Part shown: positions 13,553-25,410 of the stretch, one piece after another
Numbering within the stretch: position 1 is the first letter of the stretch
How the letters are laid out: each line of letters starts with the position of its first letter
Source of the DNA: Equus caballus
Taxonomy: Eukaryota; Chordata; Mammalia; Perissodactyla; Equidae
Assembly: GCF_041296265.1 (NCBI RefSeq)
Contig: NC_091695.1
Span: forward strand, 34,677,001 to 34,741,000
Length of the DNA stretch: 64,000 bases
Direction of reading: 5' to 3'
Position numbers and translations under genes: made by a program
Notes under the pieces: generated by a model
Database searches by the model: none
Seen by the model: the letters and a program-made list of their open reading frames with translations, nothing else
What the model was told of the DNA's origin: nothing

Positions 13553-13856
13553 GGACCTGCTCAGTACTATCTGCTGAGAAAAAGATGAGAGAAGGAAATG
13601 TTTTCATCCTCAAAAAACAAAAGAAGACACTATTTTTTTCCAGTGATGCTACTGACTGTGTATACATCTTCAATCATGAATGTCAAGTTAATCTGTGTTT
13701 CATGTATAATCATGAAACTTAACTAAAAACTTCTCTTAGTTAAATATTGTCATTCTCTTTGGGGACAAAAGACAGTAAACAGGCACCATTAGTACATTAT
13801 CTACTAAAATGTCTTGATTTCATGTTTTTCTGTTCCATATTTTAAAAATATAGGAG

Positions 13857-14089
13857 GGGTCAGCCCGGTGGTGCAGCGGTTAAGTTCGCACATTCAGCTT
13901 CAGCGGCCCAGGGTTCGCTGGTTCAGATCCCAGGTGTGGACACGGCAGCGTTTGGCAAAAGCCATGCTGTGGTAGGCGTCCCACGTATAAAGTGGAGGAA
14001 GATAGGCATGGATGTTAGCTCAGGGCCAGTCTTCCTCAGCAAAAAAAGGAGGATTGGCAGTAGTTAGCTCAGGGCTAATCTTCCTCAAA
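13857..14089 (+). repeat. ERE SINE unique to copy A
   Basis: Full-length ERE with the head GGGGTCAGCCCGGTGGTGCA, the CCATGCTGTGGTAGGCGTCC block and an A tail. It is flanked by imperfect repeats AAAAATATAGGAG (13844-13856) and AAAAAATAGGAG (about 14090-14101). The matching position in copy B, near 25690-25715, has no SINE. Confidence 0.9.
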
Positions 14090-14101
14090 AAAAAATAGGA
14101 G

Positions 14102-16460
14102 ACTTAGACATATAGTAAACCAGAAAAACACTGTCATCTCTCTATATGGTGAAACAGAACGATTCTGCCAAGGCATGGCTCTGACATTTATTCGGTGATT
14201 GAAGAAGCCACTGAATCCTGTGAGCCTCATACGTCAAATAAGGATGATGAAATACATGCTCTTTAAAATCTCCTTGAGAACTAATGTTCAATTAATCTGT
14301 AATCAGGGAGTGTGGACATTTCTATAGCTGTCTTTCTGCACTCATACAGCCTTGAAAGATATAAGAATAATGCAATGGGATGGTGGGACGAGTCACACAC
14401 CAAGAAGCAGCTTGGAAATGGATGTGACTTACTCTCATTAACGATGCTAAGAAAGATACTGAGAAATTAGGTAAGAAAGATTGAAAGAGCCATTATGCTC
14501 CTTTCCTCAGAGGCGTATTTTTTCTTTCCTCAGTATAGAAATACTTATGAGTTAAATTATCTAGGACAGTGATTTCTGATCTTCTTTGAGTCAGTGATAC
14601 TTTTGAAACTCTTTTGGAAATTCTGGACCATCTACCAAGCAAACTGCAGCTACTTACCGCCTTTGCACATGGTTTTGTTAGATTCTCAGTCACCCTCCAT
14701 TCTATTCATGGTTCCTAGGTTAAAGACTTCTCCTACAAAATAAACTGACTTTAACTCATGTAAAGGTTAGGATGCTTAGGCAGTGGATATGGGGATTAGG
14801 AAACTGAGGCAGGATTTCTGGAAGTTCTTCCTCCTTTTCTCTTTGGAGCCAGTCCAGGGAAAGTAAGCACTAAGTCCTCAGGCCAAATGGTAAATAACCA
14901 AAATAATGTTTTTGCCTTAGGTACTGAATGCCCTCTTCAAGATGCTGTAGTTGTCATCTCTCCAGATGGTCATAGAACAACTACCAACACAAACACATTT
15001 TTATTTAGATGAACTCAAACTAGAAAGAAAATAATAGAAAGCTGTGAAAGGTAGAAAATAGATGCCAAATACAGCCTAAGAGTTGTATATGGTTAAAAGT
15101 AGAAGTCTTGGAGATTTCCCTGGAAGTAGGCTGTGACATGAATGGAATAAACTGCGTTTGTGAACTACAAATATTTGTCAGTATTAGCTACCCAGAGTGT
15201 CTTTCTTTTCCCCAACTATTTCTCAGCCTCCTAATTCCAAAAATGAATGAAAAGAGAAAATACCCATAGAAGCATAAGACTATAGCCTGAGAAGTAAGGT
15301 GGACAGTTTCATTCCCCAAAATCAGACTAATCATTGCTTCATAGTCCCTTGAACATGTTTTGAAAACAGTTGATTTATGCACTGTTTTGAAAATAATTCT
15401 GAAGGAATGAAGTTATTAATTAGAGAAGAAATTTAAGATTAGTAGTCAATACGGAAGGAGAAATGGTAACAGACAGATATGTGTAATTCATCCCAGACTT
15501 AGATGTCGTTATGTCCACAGTAAGTCTGAATGGGGAGAGAATTTTGCGAGAACAGAGGAGACAATCACATTCTTCATTATCGTTACCATCATCATCATGA
15601 CCAATAATCATGACAACAAAAAGATTTATTGAGCAACTGCAATATATACTGTTCTTCTTGCAATCACGGAGACATTCACAGCTTCCTCTAATGTTCATTC
15701 AATCAATATGGTAGCCTAAGTCTGGTGTGCTCCTACTAAACAAAGCTAATACTCTTAACATTGTCTCTATATTTCTATTAATATTTCTATTATATGCCTC
15801 TGGAACCCCAGTTAGCTGTATCTTGAATCTTCTTGCTCTACTTTCCACATCACTGAAACATCCATTGTTTGGCTTCCTCTACTGTGCTCTGTTTAATTTT
15901 TAAAGATCTCTATTCCAGTAAATTAGTTCTCTCATAAATTGTGCTTGTGGGCTGTTTAACTCATCCATTGAATTTCAAATTTCAATCATAACATTTTGTT
16001 TTCTCTCTAAAGGTTTCACATTGTTCTTTATCCACATGGTCAGCTTGGAAAGTCTCATATTGTTTTATCTTACTTTCAATAATATCCTTTATTTAAACTT
16101 TTAAAACGTACTTATTGAAATAATTATTAGCTAATAATATAAATACATAGTTTTCCAAATTGCACTCCATAGTTTGATATTGTTTCTTACTCTTGCTCAA
16201 GTGCCTTGTTTAATTGTGTGGTGAGTAATTTTTTTATCTTAAACAATGTTCTCTTAAAATTTATCTGTGGGAAACATTGATGCTTCAGTTTAAAATGTGT
16301 TCCCTCAGAAATGATTTACATTACTTCTGTCAGATACCTTAGGGACAACACCAAGCCAGAATTCCTTTAAACAAAAATTTTGACTTGATGTTTTTTGATG
16401 TTATAATATTCACATCAAATAGACTGCATATCTACATAAGTAGATAGATAAGATTAAAAA
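14102..16460. other. Non-coding part of copy A, 5' side of the OR
   Basis: About 2.4 kb shared with copy B (about 25700-28020). The short frames at 15188-15698 are not preserved as frames in B and look non-coding. From about 15750 to 16330 the DNA resembles the reverse complement of an old L1 (TGGAACCCCAGTTAGCTGTA, then TGTTTAACTCATCCATTGAA). That piece is present in A, B and C. No RNA gene is seen. Confidence 0.45.
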
Positions 16461-16464
16461 TTAT

Positions 16465-19400
16465 CAGGGAAAGGAGTGATATCAGCATCTTAGCACTGAA
16501 AAGACATTCCTCCTTTTTCTCCTGCTTTAGTAACAATGAATTAGAAGTCATCCACAAACAAAAGTACCTTTGTGGGAGTTGTAGTATCCAGCACCAAATG
16601 CCAAGAGACCAGGAGGAATCTGCCCACCTGTGAACCAGTAACAGGCAAACAGACTTCAGTATGGGCTACAAAGCCAGCAGGATCAGTGTGAGCCTGCCCC
16701 AACCCATCTTGGTCAAGGTTGAGCAAAAGCTAGAGATGATTTGAGCAGCCACCCATGAATGAGAGAGACTTTGCAGAAGGTCGCACTTCCTGAGAGAGGA
16801 TTCCAGCACACAATTGGAGCTGAAGAAAAATACGAATTTGTTTACAGTGAAGACAATGAAAGGAGATTTCTCAGCACCACCTTTCCCAAGGCAACACTGC
16901 AGAAGTTAAACAATTCGTTGTGGCAAACTCTCCTGCAGGGGAAAAAGAACAGTCACTGAGTACCCAGGATACCACAGTTGTGCTAGATGCATTCAGAAAC
17001 CTCTTTATCCCTAGAAGTACCTAGACTACTGAACAAGTAATCCATGACTGGAGAGAGAGAGGAGATCAGGAAAGGGATCAAAAAAACATATATCAAAGGT
17101 ATTAATGAAGTATAGTTCCCTATTTCAGCAGGAAGTCCACCAATGAGCCACTAAGAGTACCACAACTAAGAGTACCACAAGAAGATCTCCTGACCAGATG
17201 CACGAGAAACCCCAGCCTCCCAGTCTTAAACCCACACCTCTCCCCACCCTGCCACTAGCTTCTTGTGCATATTCTTGAGAGCAGCAGTGAGAGCAAATCT
17301 AGTAAACTGAGTTCTCTCAGAAAGAGAGATCAGGGTCTCTGGGCGAGGGAGAAACCACAAACAGGAGCTCTAGAGCCACATTCCGGAAAACTAAATAGAG
17401 GTTTCCAATAGTGAGACTGGTTAGGTGGTAAGAACCAGAGAAAATACAATAGCTTAAGAATTCTACAACAAGAGGGAACGAGAAGAGTGGAACATGTGTA
17501 CCCATACAAAGGCAGAGGAAAACTCACCTATAAAATCACAAAAGATGGAATACCCCATCTGAGGCAATTAGTAAAGATTTAAGGAGATGTCTGCTACTTC
17601 AAAGAAGTAACATGAATTATCAAGAAAATATGTCATCACCTAAAGAGAACAATAATTCTCAAAGTACAAAGCTGAAAGGCACAGAATTTTGCAAGAAACA
17701 TGAATTATCAAGAAAATATGTCATCACCTAAAGAGAACAATAATTCTCAAAGTACAAAGCTGAAAGGCACAGAATTTTGCAACCTGGCTGATAAAGATTT
17801 TTAAAACAGCTGTTTAAAACAACCACAAGAAAACTCGGAAAAACAATTGAATGACATAAGGGAGGAAAAATGAACAAAATGAGATACTCACCAAAGAGAT
17901 AAAAATTATAAAAAGGAACCAAACAGGAATTCAGGATCTGAGGCGTTCAATGAATGAAATGAAAAATGCAATAGAGAGCATCTGCAGTAGAGTAGAGCAG
18001 ATGAAAAATGAAAAAGTGAGCTACAGGACAGGGAGTTTGAAATAACCCAGTCAGTGCTGAGCAAAGAAAAAAGAATGAGAAATAACAAAGAAAGCCTACG
18101 TAATCTATGGGATTCCATCAAAACCAAATTAGAATAATAGACGTTAAAAATTAGAAAAGACAGAGAAGGTGGCAAAAATTTTATTTAAATAAATAATCCT
18201 GAGAACTTCCAAAACCTGGGAGAGATTTAAACATCTAAGTTCAGAACGCTAACAGATAACTCCATTATCTCATGAAAAAAGAGCTTCTCCAAGACACATT
18301 ACAATAATGCTATCAAAAATCAAAGATAAAGAGAGAATCCTTAAAAAAAAGAGAGAGAGATTATAACCTAAAAATGAATCTTCACTAAGCTATCAGCAGT
18401 TTTCAAAGCACACATCCTACAGGCCAGGAGAGAGTAAAATGACACAGTCAGTACTGAAAGAAAAACTGAAAGCCAAGAATACTCCATCCCACAAAGTTAC
18501 ACTTCAGATACGAGTATGAATAAAGACTTTCCTAGAAACACAAAAGCTGAGGCTGTTCATCACCACTAGACCTGCCTTGGAAAAAATGCTGTAAGAAGTT
18601 TTTTCAGCTGAAACAAAAAGACATTAGTCAGTGACATTAAAACATCTGAAAGTATACAACACAGTAATAAAGGGAAATACACTATCAGGCTTAAAAAGAT
18701 TCTTATTCTGTACTTGGGTGGTGTGTAAACCACTTAACTATACTTTAAAATGTTAAAAGTGAAGAGTGTTAAAATAATTGTAGCTACTATGATTTGTTAA
18801 ACAATACATGTGAAAAGAAATAATGGCATACACAACATAAAAGGGGAGAATAGACAGGTACGGCTTTTGTAGACTAAGTTAAGTTACTATAAGCTAAAAA
18901 TGGACTGCCCTCCCTGTGAGATGTTTATATAAGACTTATGATAAGCACAAAGCAAAAACTTGGAGTAGATTCACAAAACACAAAGAAAGAGAAAATAGAG
19001 CATACGACCCAAGAAAATCACTAATGTACTATGGTACACAGAAACAGAGGGGAAAAGAAACAACTAAAATAAAAACCAACCAGAAAACTATGAATAAGAT
19101 TGCATTAGTAAGTCCTCAAATATCAATAATCACTCCAAATGTAATGGATTGAATTCACCAATCAACAGGCAGAGTACTGGATGGATTAAAAAGCAAGACC
19201 CAACTATATGCTGCCTACAAGAGACTCACTACAGCTTTAAGACACACATAGGCTCACAGTGAAGGGATGGAAAAGACACTTTATGCAAGGAGAAAGCAAA
19301 ATGAAGCAGAAATAGCTACATTCATATCAGACAAAAACACTTTAAGCCAAACACAGAAACAAGAGACAAAAAAGATCATTATATAACAATACAGAGGGCA

Positions 19401-21148
19401 AGTCATCAAGATGATAAATGTAAATATATATGCATTCAAAATCAGAGCAATAAAGTATATTAATCAAATATGAACAGACCTGAAAAGAGATTTAGACACC
19501 ATACAATAATTATAGGGATTTTAATACCCATCTTTTAGCAATGGGTAGTTCATCCAGACAGAAAATCAACAAAGGAAATGTTGGACTTAAAACACACATT
19601 AGATGAAATGGACCTAAGACATTTATAGAACATTCCATCCAATAGCAGCAGAATACATTCACTCCTCAAGTTCACACAGAATATTTCCAGAATACATCAT
19701 ATGATAGGACACAAAACATGTCTTACAAAATTTAAGATTGAAATCATACCAAGTATCTCTTCTGACAACATTGATATGAAACTAGAAATAAAGAAGAAGA
19801 AAGCTGTAAAATGTATACATATGTGTAAACTAAACAACACACTCCTGAACAACCATTGAGTCAAATGAGAAATCAAACAGGAAATCAAAAAACATCTTGA
19901 AACTAACTGAAATGGAAACATAATACACCACAACCAATGGGATGCTACAAAAGCATTTCTGAGAGGGAATTTTATAGTGATAAATGCATATATTAAGCAT
20001 ATAGAAGAATCTCTAATAACAACCTAACATTATGTCTCAGGGACTAAAAAAGAACAAACTAAGCCCAAAGTGAGTAGAAGGAAGGAAATAACAAAGGTCA
20101 GAGTGGAAGTAAATAAGTTACATACCAAGAAAACAATAGAATCAATCAATGAAGTTAAGAGCTAGTTTTCCATATGACAAAAAGAATTGACAAATCTTTA
20201 GACTAAGAAATAAAGTCAAAAGTCTCAAAATCAGAAATGAAATAGGAGACATTACAAGCAATACTGCAGAAATACGTAAGATTATAAGGAACTACTATGA
20301 ACAATCATATGCCAACAAATTGAATAATCTAGAAGAAATGGAGAACTTCCTAGAAATATACAAGCTATCAAGAATGAATCAGGAAGACACAGAAAATTTG
20401 AATAGAACAAAGACAAATAAGGAGATTGAATCAGTAATCAAAAACCTCCTAACACAGAAACCCACAGAAGCAGATATCTTCCCTGGCAAATTATACCAAA
20501 CATTTACAGAATAATTAGTGCCAATCCTTCTCAAACACTTTCAAAAACAGGAAGGAATACTTCTAATGGAATTTTAGGAGGTCAATATCACCCTGACACC
20601 AAAGCCAGATAAGGACACCACAGGAAAAAAAAAAAAACTATAGGCCAATATCCATCCTAAATATAGATGCAAAAATAGTCAGGAAATATTAGCAAATCAA
20701 ATTCAACCACACAGGAAAAGGATTATATACTATGACCAACTGGGATTTATCCATGGGATGGAAGGATAGTTCAACATGCACAAATCAATAAATGTGACAC
20801 ACCACATTACTAGAATGAAAGATAGAAATCACGTGGTCATCTCATAGATGCAGAAAAAGCATAGGATAAAATACAACATCCTTTCATGATTAAAACCCAA
20901 AAAAACTGGAAATAGAAAGACAATACCTTAACATAACAAATGCCATCAAAAACAAACCCACAGCTAATGTTATACTCAATGTGAAAAACAAACTTTTTCC
21001 TCTAACATCAGGAACAAGACAAGGATGCTCACTCTCACCACTCTCATTCAACATAGTACTGACAGTCTTAACCAGAACAAAAAGGCTAGATAAAGAAATA
21101 TGAGAAGAGGTTAAGAATGAGAGATAACATAAACCTCATAAAACTTAT
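16465..21148 (+). repeat. LINE-1, 5' UTR to ORF2, truncated at the A/B junction
   Basis: This L1 starts after the target sequence TTATCAGGG (16461-16469) with the 5' UTR motif AAAGGAGTGATATCAGCATC. ORF1-like sequence runs about 17600-18620, with its coiled-coil region near 17935-18010. ORF2 begins near 19070: the endonuclease start is seen around 19140-19240, and the reverse transcriptase palm motif [11 protein letters not shown] near 21009. The element ends abruptly near 21148, where duplication copy B begins, so the last third of ORF2 and the 3' UTR are missing. Both frames are broken many times. Copies B and C carry the same insertion with a different internal loss. Confidence 0.85.
17609..17782 (+). 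repeat. Perfect 86-base tandem duplication within L1 ORF1 region
   Basis: The segment AACATGAATTATC...AATTTTGCAA at 17609-17694 recurs without a difference at 17697-17782, separated by two bases. The surrounding L1 is old and eroded, so a flawless internal repeat points to a much later local duplication, gene conversion or an assembly artefact. Confidence 0.9.
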
Positions 21149-21639
21149 GAGGACCATAAATCTTACTCCATGTTGGTCTTGCTGGAAGAATCACATGGAT
21201 ATTGGGATAACACAGAATCCACTGTTTTCTATAAATCTTGCCCTCTCACCTTGACCTAGATCCCTCAGGATAACAAGAGTTCTTGACAAAGTTGAAATTC
21301 CTTATTCTTTTGAAAAGAATTATTCAGGTGTGCCCTATTGCACTCCAGGATGGGCGCTTTTGGCCATGACATTGGTTGTCCACTCACAGCCAAAGAGATG
21401 CCCACAACTGGAGATCCTCTTAAATGTATTATTAAGGCAGAAGTGAAAGGAGAAAAGACAATTATAGGGAGAAAACTCTCCAGGTACCTGCCTTCTGGTG
21501 TCATGGTTGTCATCAAGATGATTTCCCTGCTAATTTCACATCCCACTTTGCCATGTCCCTTCTGACTCAATTCCCCACTTCCCCATGGTCCTATTATGAC
21601 CTCGTAATTATAGCTTTTCTTTTAATGAACTTAGATTTC

Positions 21640-21790
21640 TTTGAGCTGGAAGGGACCGAGAGAGCACCTAGTTTAAGACCATCATTTTCAAGGTGAGGAT
21701 TGAAGCCAGAGGTGCTAAGACATTTACCAAAGATGACACAACTGGCTGACAATACAGCTTAAAAACAATAAATTAGATATTTGGACACTT
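21640..21790 (-). repeat. MIR fragment, copy B
   Basis: The counterpart of 10390-10545: GAGCTGGAAGGGACCGAGAG, then AAGGTGAGGATTGAAGCCAG and AAGATGACACAACTGGCTGA. It is reverse-oriented MIR sequence. Confidence 0.6.
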
Positions 21791-21984
21791 CCCTGTTCAC
21801 AAATTGATTCCATTTTAAATATGCACACTTTCTCAACTCCCTGACCTGAATCAATTATCACAGCAGCCCTGGGTGGCTGACACAGCATGATTTCCTATGC
21901 ATAAGTGAGGATATAGGAGCAACAAGGAATACAATGAAACTAATTCATGACAGAGTCACAGATCATTGAGGTTAATACCATGGG

Positions 21985-22200
21985 CACTGGTATCAGCTAA
22001 TTGGGTTGAATTCCAGCTTTCCACATCCTTGCTGTGTGTTCCTGAGCAAATTAACCTCTTCAAACCTCACTATTATCACCTTAAAAATGGGGCTTATAGT
22101 ATGAGCTACTTGATGGAGCAGCTCTTCATAAAATCAAATTATGCAATGCTTATGAAGCACTTATCAGAGTGTGAAGTAAACAGCATGCCTTCCCTTTAAG
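21985..22200 (+). repeat. MIR, copy B
   Basis: The counterpart of 10725-10930, with GAGCAAATTAACCTCTTCAA and TTAAAAATGGGGCTTATAGT. Its 3' end is followed within a few bases by an ERE insertion. Confidence 0.7.
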
Positions 22201-22213
22201 TAGGTGCAATTTA

Positions 22214-22459
22214 GGGGCTGGCATGGTGCTGCAGTGGTTAAGTTCATGTGCTCCTCTTTGGCAACCTGGGGTTTGCAGACCCAGAACCTGGGTGCAGACA
22301 CACACACAGTTTATCAAGCCATGCTGTGGCAGGCATCCCACATATAAAATAGAGAAAGATGGACACAGATGTTAGCTCAGGGCCAATCCTCCTCAGGGAA
22401 AAAGAGGAAGATTAGAGGAGGATGTTAGCTCAGGGCTAATCTTCACCAAAAAAAAAAAA
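22214..22459 (+). repeat. ERE SINE, first of two in copy B
   Basis: Full-length ERE with the head GGGGCTGGCATGGTGCTGCA and a long A tail. The flanking repeats are AAGTAGGTGCAATTTA (22198-22213) and AAGTAGGTGAAATTTA (22460-22475), with one mismatch. The corresponding copy A position near 10935-10950 is an empty site. Confidence 0.92.
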
Positions 22460-22545
22460 AAGTAGGTGAAATTTATGTGTTCTGAATTGGAGTTCTTTCC
22501 AATATATTATGCTGCATTACTAATTCTTCATTAAAAATATCTACT

Positions 22546-22787
22546 GGGGCTGGCCCTGTTTTGCAGCGGTTAAGTTCGCACATTCCACTTCGGCAGCCTG
22601 GGGTTCGCCAGTTCAGATCCCGGGTGTGGACATATGCACCACTTGGCAAGCCATGCTGTGGCAGGCATCCCACGTATAAAGTAGAGGAAGATGGGCATGA
22701 ATTTAGTTCAGGGCCAGTCTTCCTCGGCAAAAAAGAGGAGGATTGGCAGCAGATGTTAGCTCAGGGCTAATCTTCCTCACAAAAGAA
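22546..22787 (+). repeat. ERE SINE, second of two in copy B
   Basis: Full-length ERE with the head GGGGCTGGCCCTGTTTTGCA. It is flanked by perfect 13-base repeats AAAAATATCTACT (22533-22545 and 22788-22800). Copy A reads straight through the target near 11007-11020 as AAAAATATCTATTTAAGATC. Confidence 0.93.
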
Positions 22788-23828
22788 AAAAATATCTACT
22801 TAAGATCATTCCCACGAACTTTTGGTTTTAGTGTTTTGGTTTTTGGTTTTTTAATGGAGCTCATCTACCCTGCCATTACTAGGGATACAGAGATGTTTTA
22901 GAAAGGTCCCCATTCATGTTGGATCTACTTCAGCTAATCTTACTTCTAAGGAGAAAGGGATGGATGGGATAATGAGTTAATTATTTGATTTAACTCTTAC
23001 CAATTGGTTAATAGTTATGTATTCACTCTGATAAAAACTGTGTTGTGAATATTTTCAACGAACAGATTCGTAAGATAGTTTTAAATATATAACACCTAAG
23101 GTATAGAAATTGGGCACCATGGCAAAGCAATAAATGACGTTTCTGATCAGTAAAAACCATTTATGTTCCACATCTGATACTTAGTGAGCTTCAAGACGGA
23201 TTCTTGCTACCCTGGGAAGAACAAGGCAGACCACAATATACCCAAAAGTTCTATCTGTAAAATGGGGATAATTTCCCACTTGCCAAGTGCACATAATAAT
23301 AGAACAAAAATCACATCTATGCAATGTAACTAGTGAAGTGTAGTATGTTGTGTATACACTACTGTAGTATGTATGAAGCTTAGTCTATAAACTCTTGTCT
23401 GAAAAATATCTCTTTTTAAAATTTTCTTTAAATTGTCTTGGTTAGACTTTGAGTCTCCATGGTACCCTCATACAGACTGTCTCTACTGCTCACTGATCAT
23501 ACTTAAGGACTTGGAATTCCTAGGGGGCTCACATCTCTGGGACTCAGACTGTGAGTCCCTACACATAACATGACAGCCTTCGTTTCTGAGTCTTTCGCTG
23601 TCCCTGGGAAGCTACCATGGAGCATGCTTCAGGCCACCTGTGCCCAGAAATTGATGACTTTGACTTCTTTCTAGCCTCTGAGAATCTCCCCAACTCTTAA
23701 CCTGAAAAGTGCCCCTCCTTTCTACTATTCCTTTCTCCCATCTGTTTTTCACAACTCACTTCATAAGGAGTTTCAAGGAGTAAGATGGAGGGAACAAAGT
23801 TATTTTGAAATAAAGACAGATCAATCTT

Positions 23829-24000
23829 TTCCCCTCTCCTCTTCTTTTGTCTCCTCTCCTCCCTTCCCCTTCTCTTCTCTCTGTTCACTTTTTCACTCTC
23901 TCTTTCTTTTCCCTCTGTGTGTGTCTCTCTCTCTATTTCTCTTTCTACCTATCTCTTTCTGTGTTCCTCTTTCTCACACTGACTTTCTCGCTCTGTGTTT
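23829..24000. repeat. Pyrimidine-rich (CT)n tract, copy B
   Basis: Low-complexity CT-rich DNA with short GTGTGT interruptions, expanded compared with the copy A tract at 12020-12135. The 72-codon frame across it is Ser/Leu/Phe repeat sequence and not a gene. Confidence 0.7.
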
Positions 24001-24465
24001 GGAACTCAGATGATAAGGTATTCTTTTTTAAATTATTGTTAACTTATACATATGTGATTTTATAAGTAATTTTATTTCTATTTAAATATAAAAAGTGCTT
24101 AACAACCAAAAATAAATAAAGGACATTTTAAAAATTGTAGAGGGAAGAACCATGCATGACTTCCTAGGTCTTGTCATTTATCTACATATAATATCTATCA
24201 GAACCTCTGTTGTCCAAACATCAGATTTTATCTACCTGAGCCTAGTTATGTAAACAAGCCTTTTAAATGCAGTTCAATGCTGATGACACTGCCTCAGACA
24301 GATCACTTGGTGGTGGCAGCTAAACATAATGGCACCAGGAACCCAGAAGCCAGGTTGTCACATCTTCTCTCTACTTAGCTATTCTTGCGACATACAAAAT
24401 GTTATTTACATATTCTTATCCCTCTTTTCCTTATAGGGAAAATAACACCTGCACAAATATTGTTC

Positions 24466-25410
24466 TTACTGAAGTAAATGTGTGGTCCTCTTTATCACCC
24501 TCTGGAAGGCCTCTTTGATCTCCTTGTTCCTCAGACTATAGATAAGAGGGTTTAACATGGGGGTAAAGATAACATAGAACACTGACAGCACCTTGTTCTG
24601 CTTCTTGGAGTGAGTAGAACTAGGATGCATGTACACCGAGAGGCCTGTGCCATAGAAGATTGTTACTACTAACAGGTGAGAGGCACAGGTATTGAAGGCC
24701 TTGGCACTACCTTTGATAGAGGATATTTTCAGGATGGAAGCTGCAATGAAATCATAGGATAAGAGTATAACAAGGAAAGAACCAAATCCAACAAAAAAAG
24801 TTATGAGAAAAAGAATCATTTGACTGATGAAGGGATTGGAACAAGACAAGGATATGATGTGGGTTATGTCACAGAAGAAATTTGGAATGATATTGGGCCC
24901 ACAGTAGTAGAGATGAAAGCAAGGGATTATTTCAGCTAAGCTACTAAGGAAACCACTCCCATAGGCCCCAGCAATCATCTTCTGACAGAGGCCAGGAGCC
25001 ATGACCGCTGAGTACTATAGAGGCCTACCAATAGCAACATATCTGTCAAAGGCCATGGCAGCCAAGAGACAGCACTCCATCAGACACATCCAGCACCCAA
25101 CAAAATACTGGGTGGCACAAGCAATGAATGAAATCATTTTTTCTTCTTTTAAGAAGTCTGAAAGCATCCTTGGGCTGGTGGAAGAAGAATAGCAGATGTC
25201 TATAAATGACAGGAAACTGAGAAAAAAGTACATAGGTGTGCGCAGGTGGGAGTCCATCCTGATTAGGATGATAAGACCCATGTTCCAGATGAGAGTCACA
25301 AGGTAGATCCCTAGGAAGATAGGAAAGAGGATAGGCTGCACACCTTTTTCATCTGAGAGTCCCAGGAGAGCAAACATGTCCACAGAGGTACGAATTCTAT
25401 CCCCTTCCAT
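24466..25410 (-). pseudogene. OR5-type olfactory receptor, copy B, one nonsense codon
   Basis: A paralogue of the copy A receptor: a 314-codon frame, intact except for one stop. From the start [13 protein letters not shown] it shows TM2 [28 protein letters not shown] after TM3, the FCDITHIISLSCSN loop with its cysteines, KAFNTCASHL at the base of TM6 and [19 protein letters not shown] in TM7. Codon 132 (25017-25015) is TAG. Copy A has CAG (Gln) at the same codon, so a single C-to-T change explains it. Copy A's frameshift is absent here. The N-terminal sequon seen in copy A (NHT) reads IRT here, so that glycosylation site is missing. As read, the protein would stop shortly after the DRY motif. 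Likely a young pseudogene or a segregating null allele. Confidence 0.92.

Larger units (their letters stand above)
9877..17517. repeat. Segmental duplication copy A
   Basis: This block is collinear with copy B: the stretch starting TGAGGACCATAA at 9877 matches 21148 onward, the OR at 12607-13552 matches 24466-25410, and 16465-17517 matches 28030-29062. From about 15750 it is also shared with copy C (36375 onward). By eye the copies differ at many positions with scattered small indels, so the duplication is not recent. Copy A contains one OR pseudogene, one ERE absent from B, two MIR fragments, and the 5' UTR of the shared L1. Confidence 0.9.

Noticed and set aside
22473-22770. Open frames of 69-85 codons on both strands, and similar pairs at 48559-48826 and 63229-63512
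   Set aside because: They are readings through ERE SINE bodies. The same peptides recur wherever an ERE lies.
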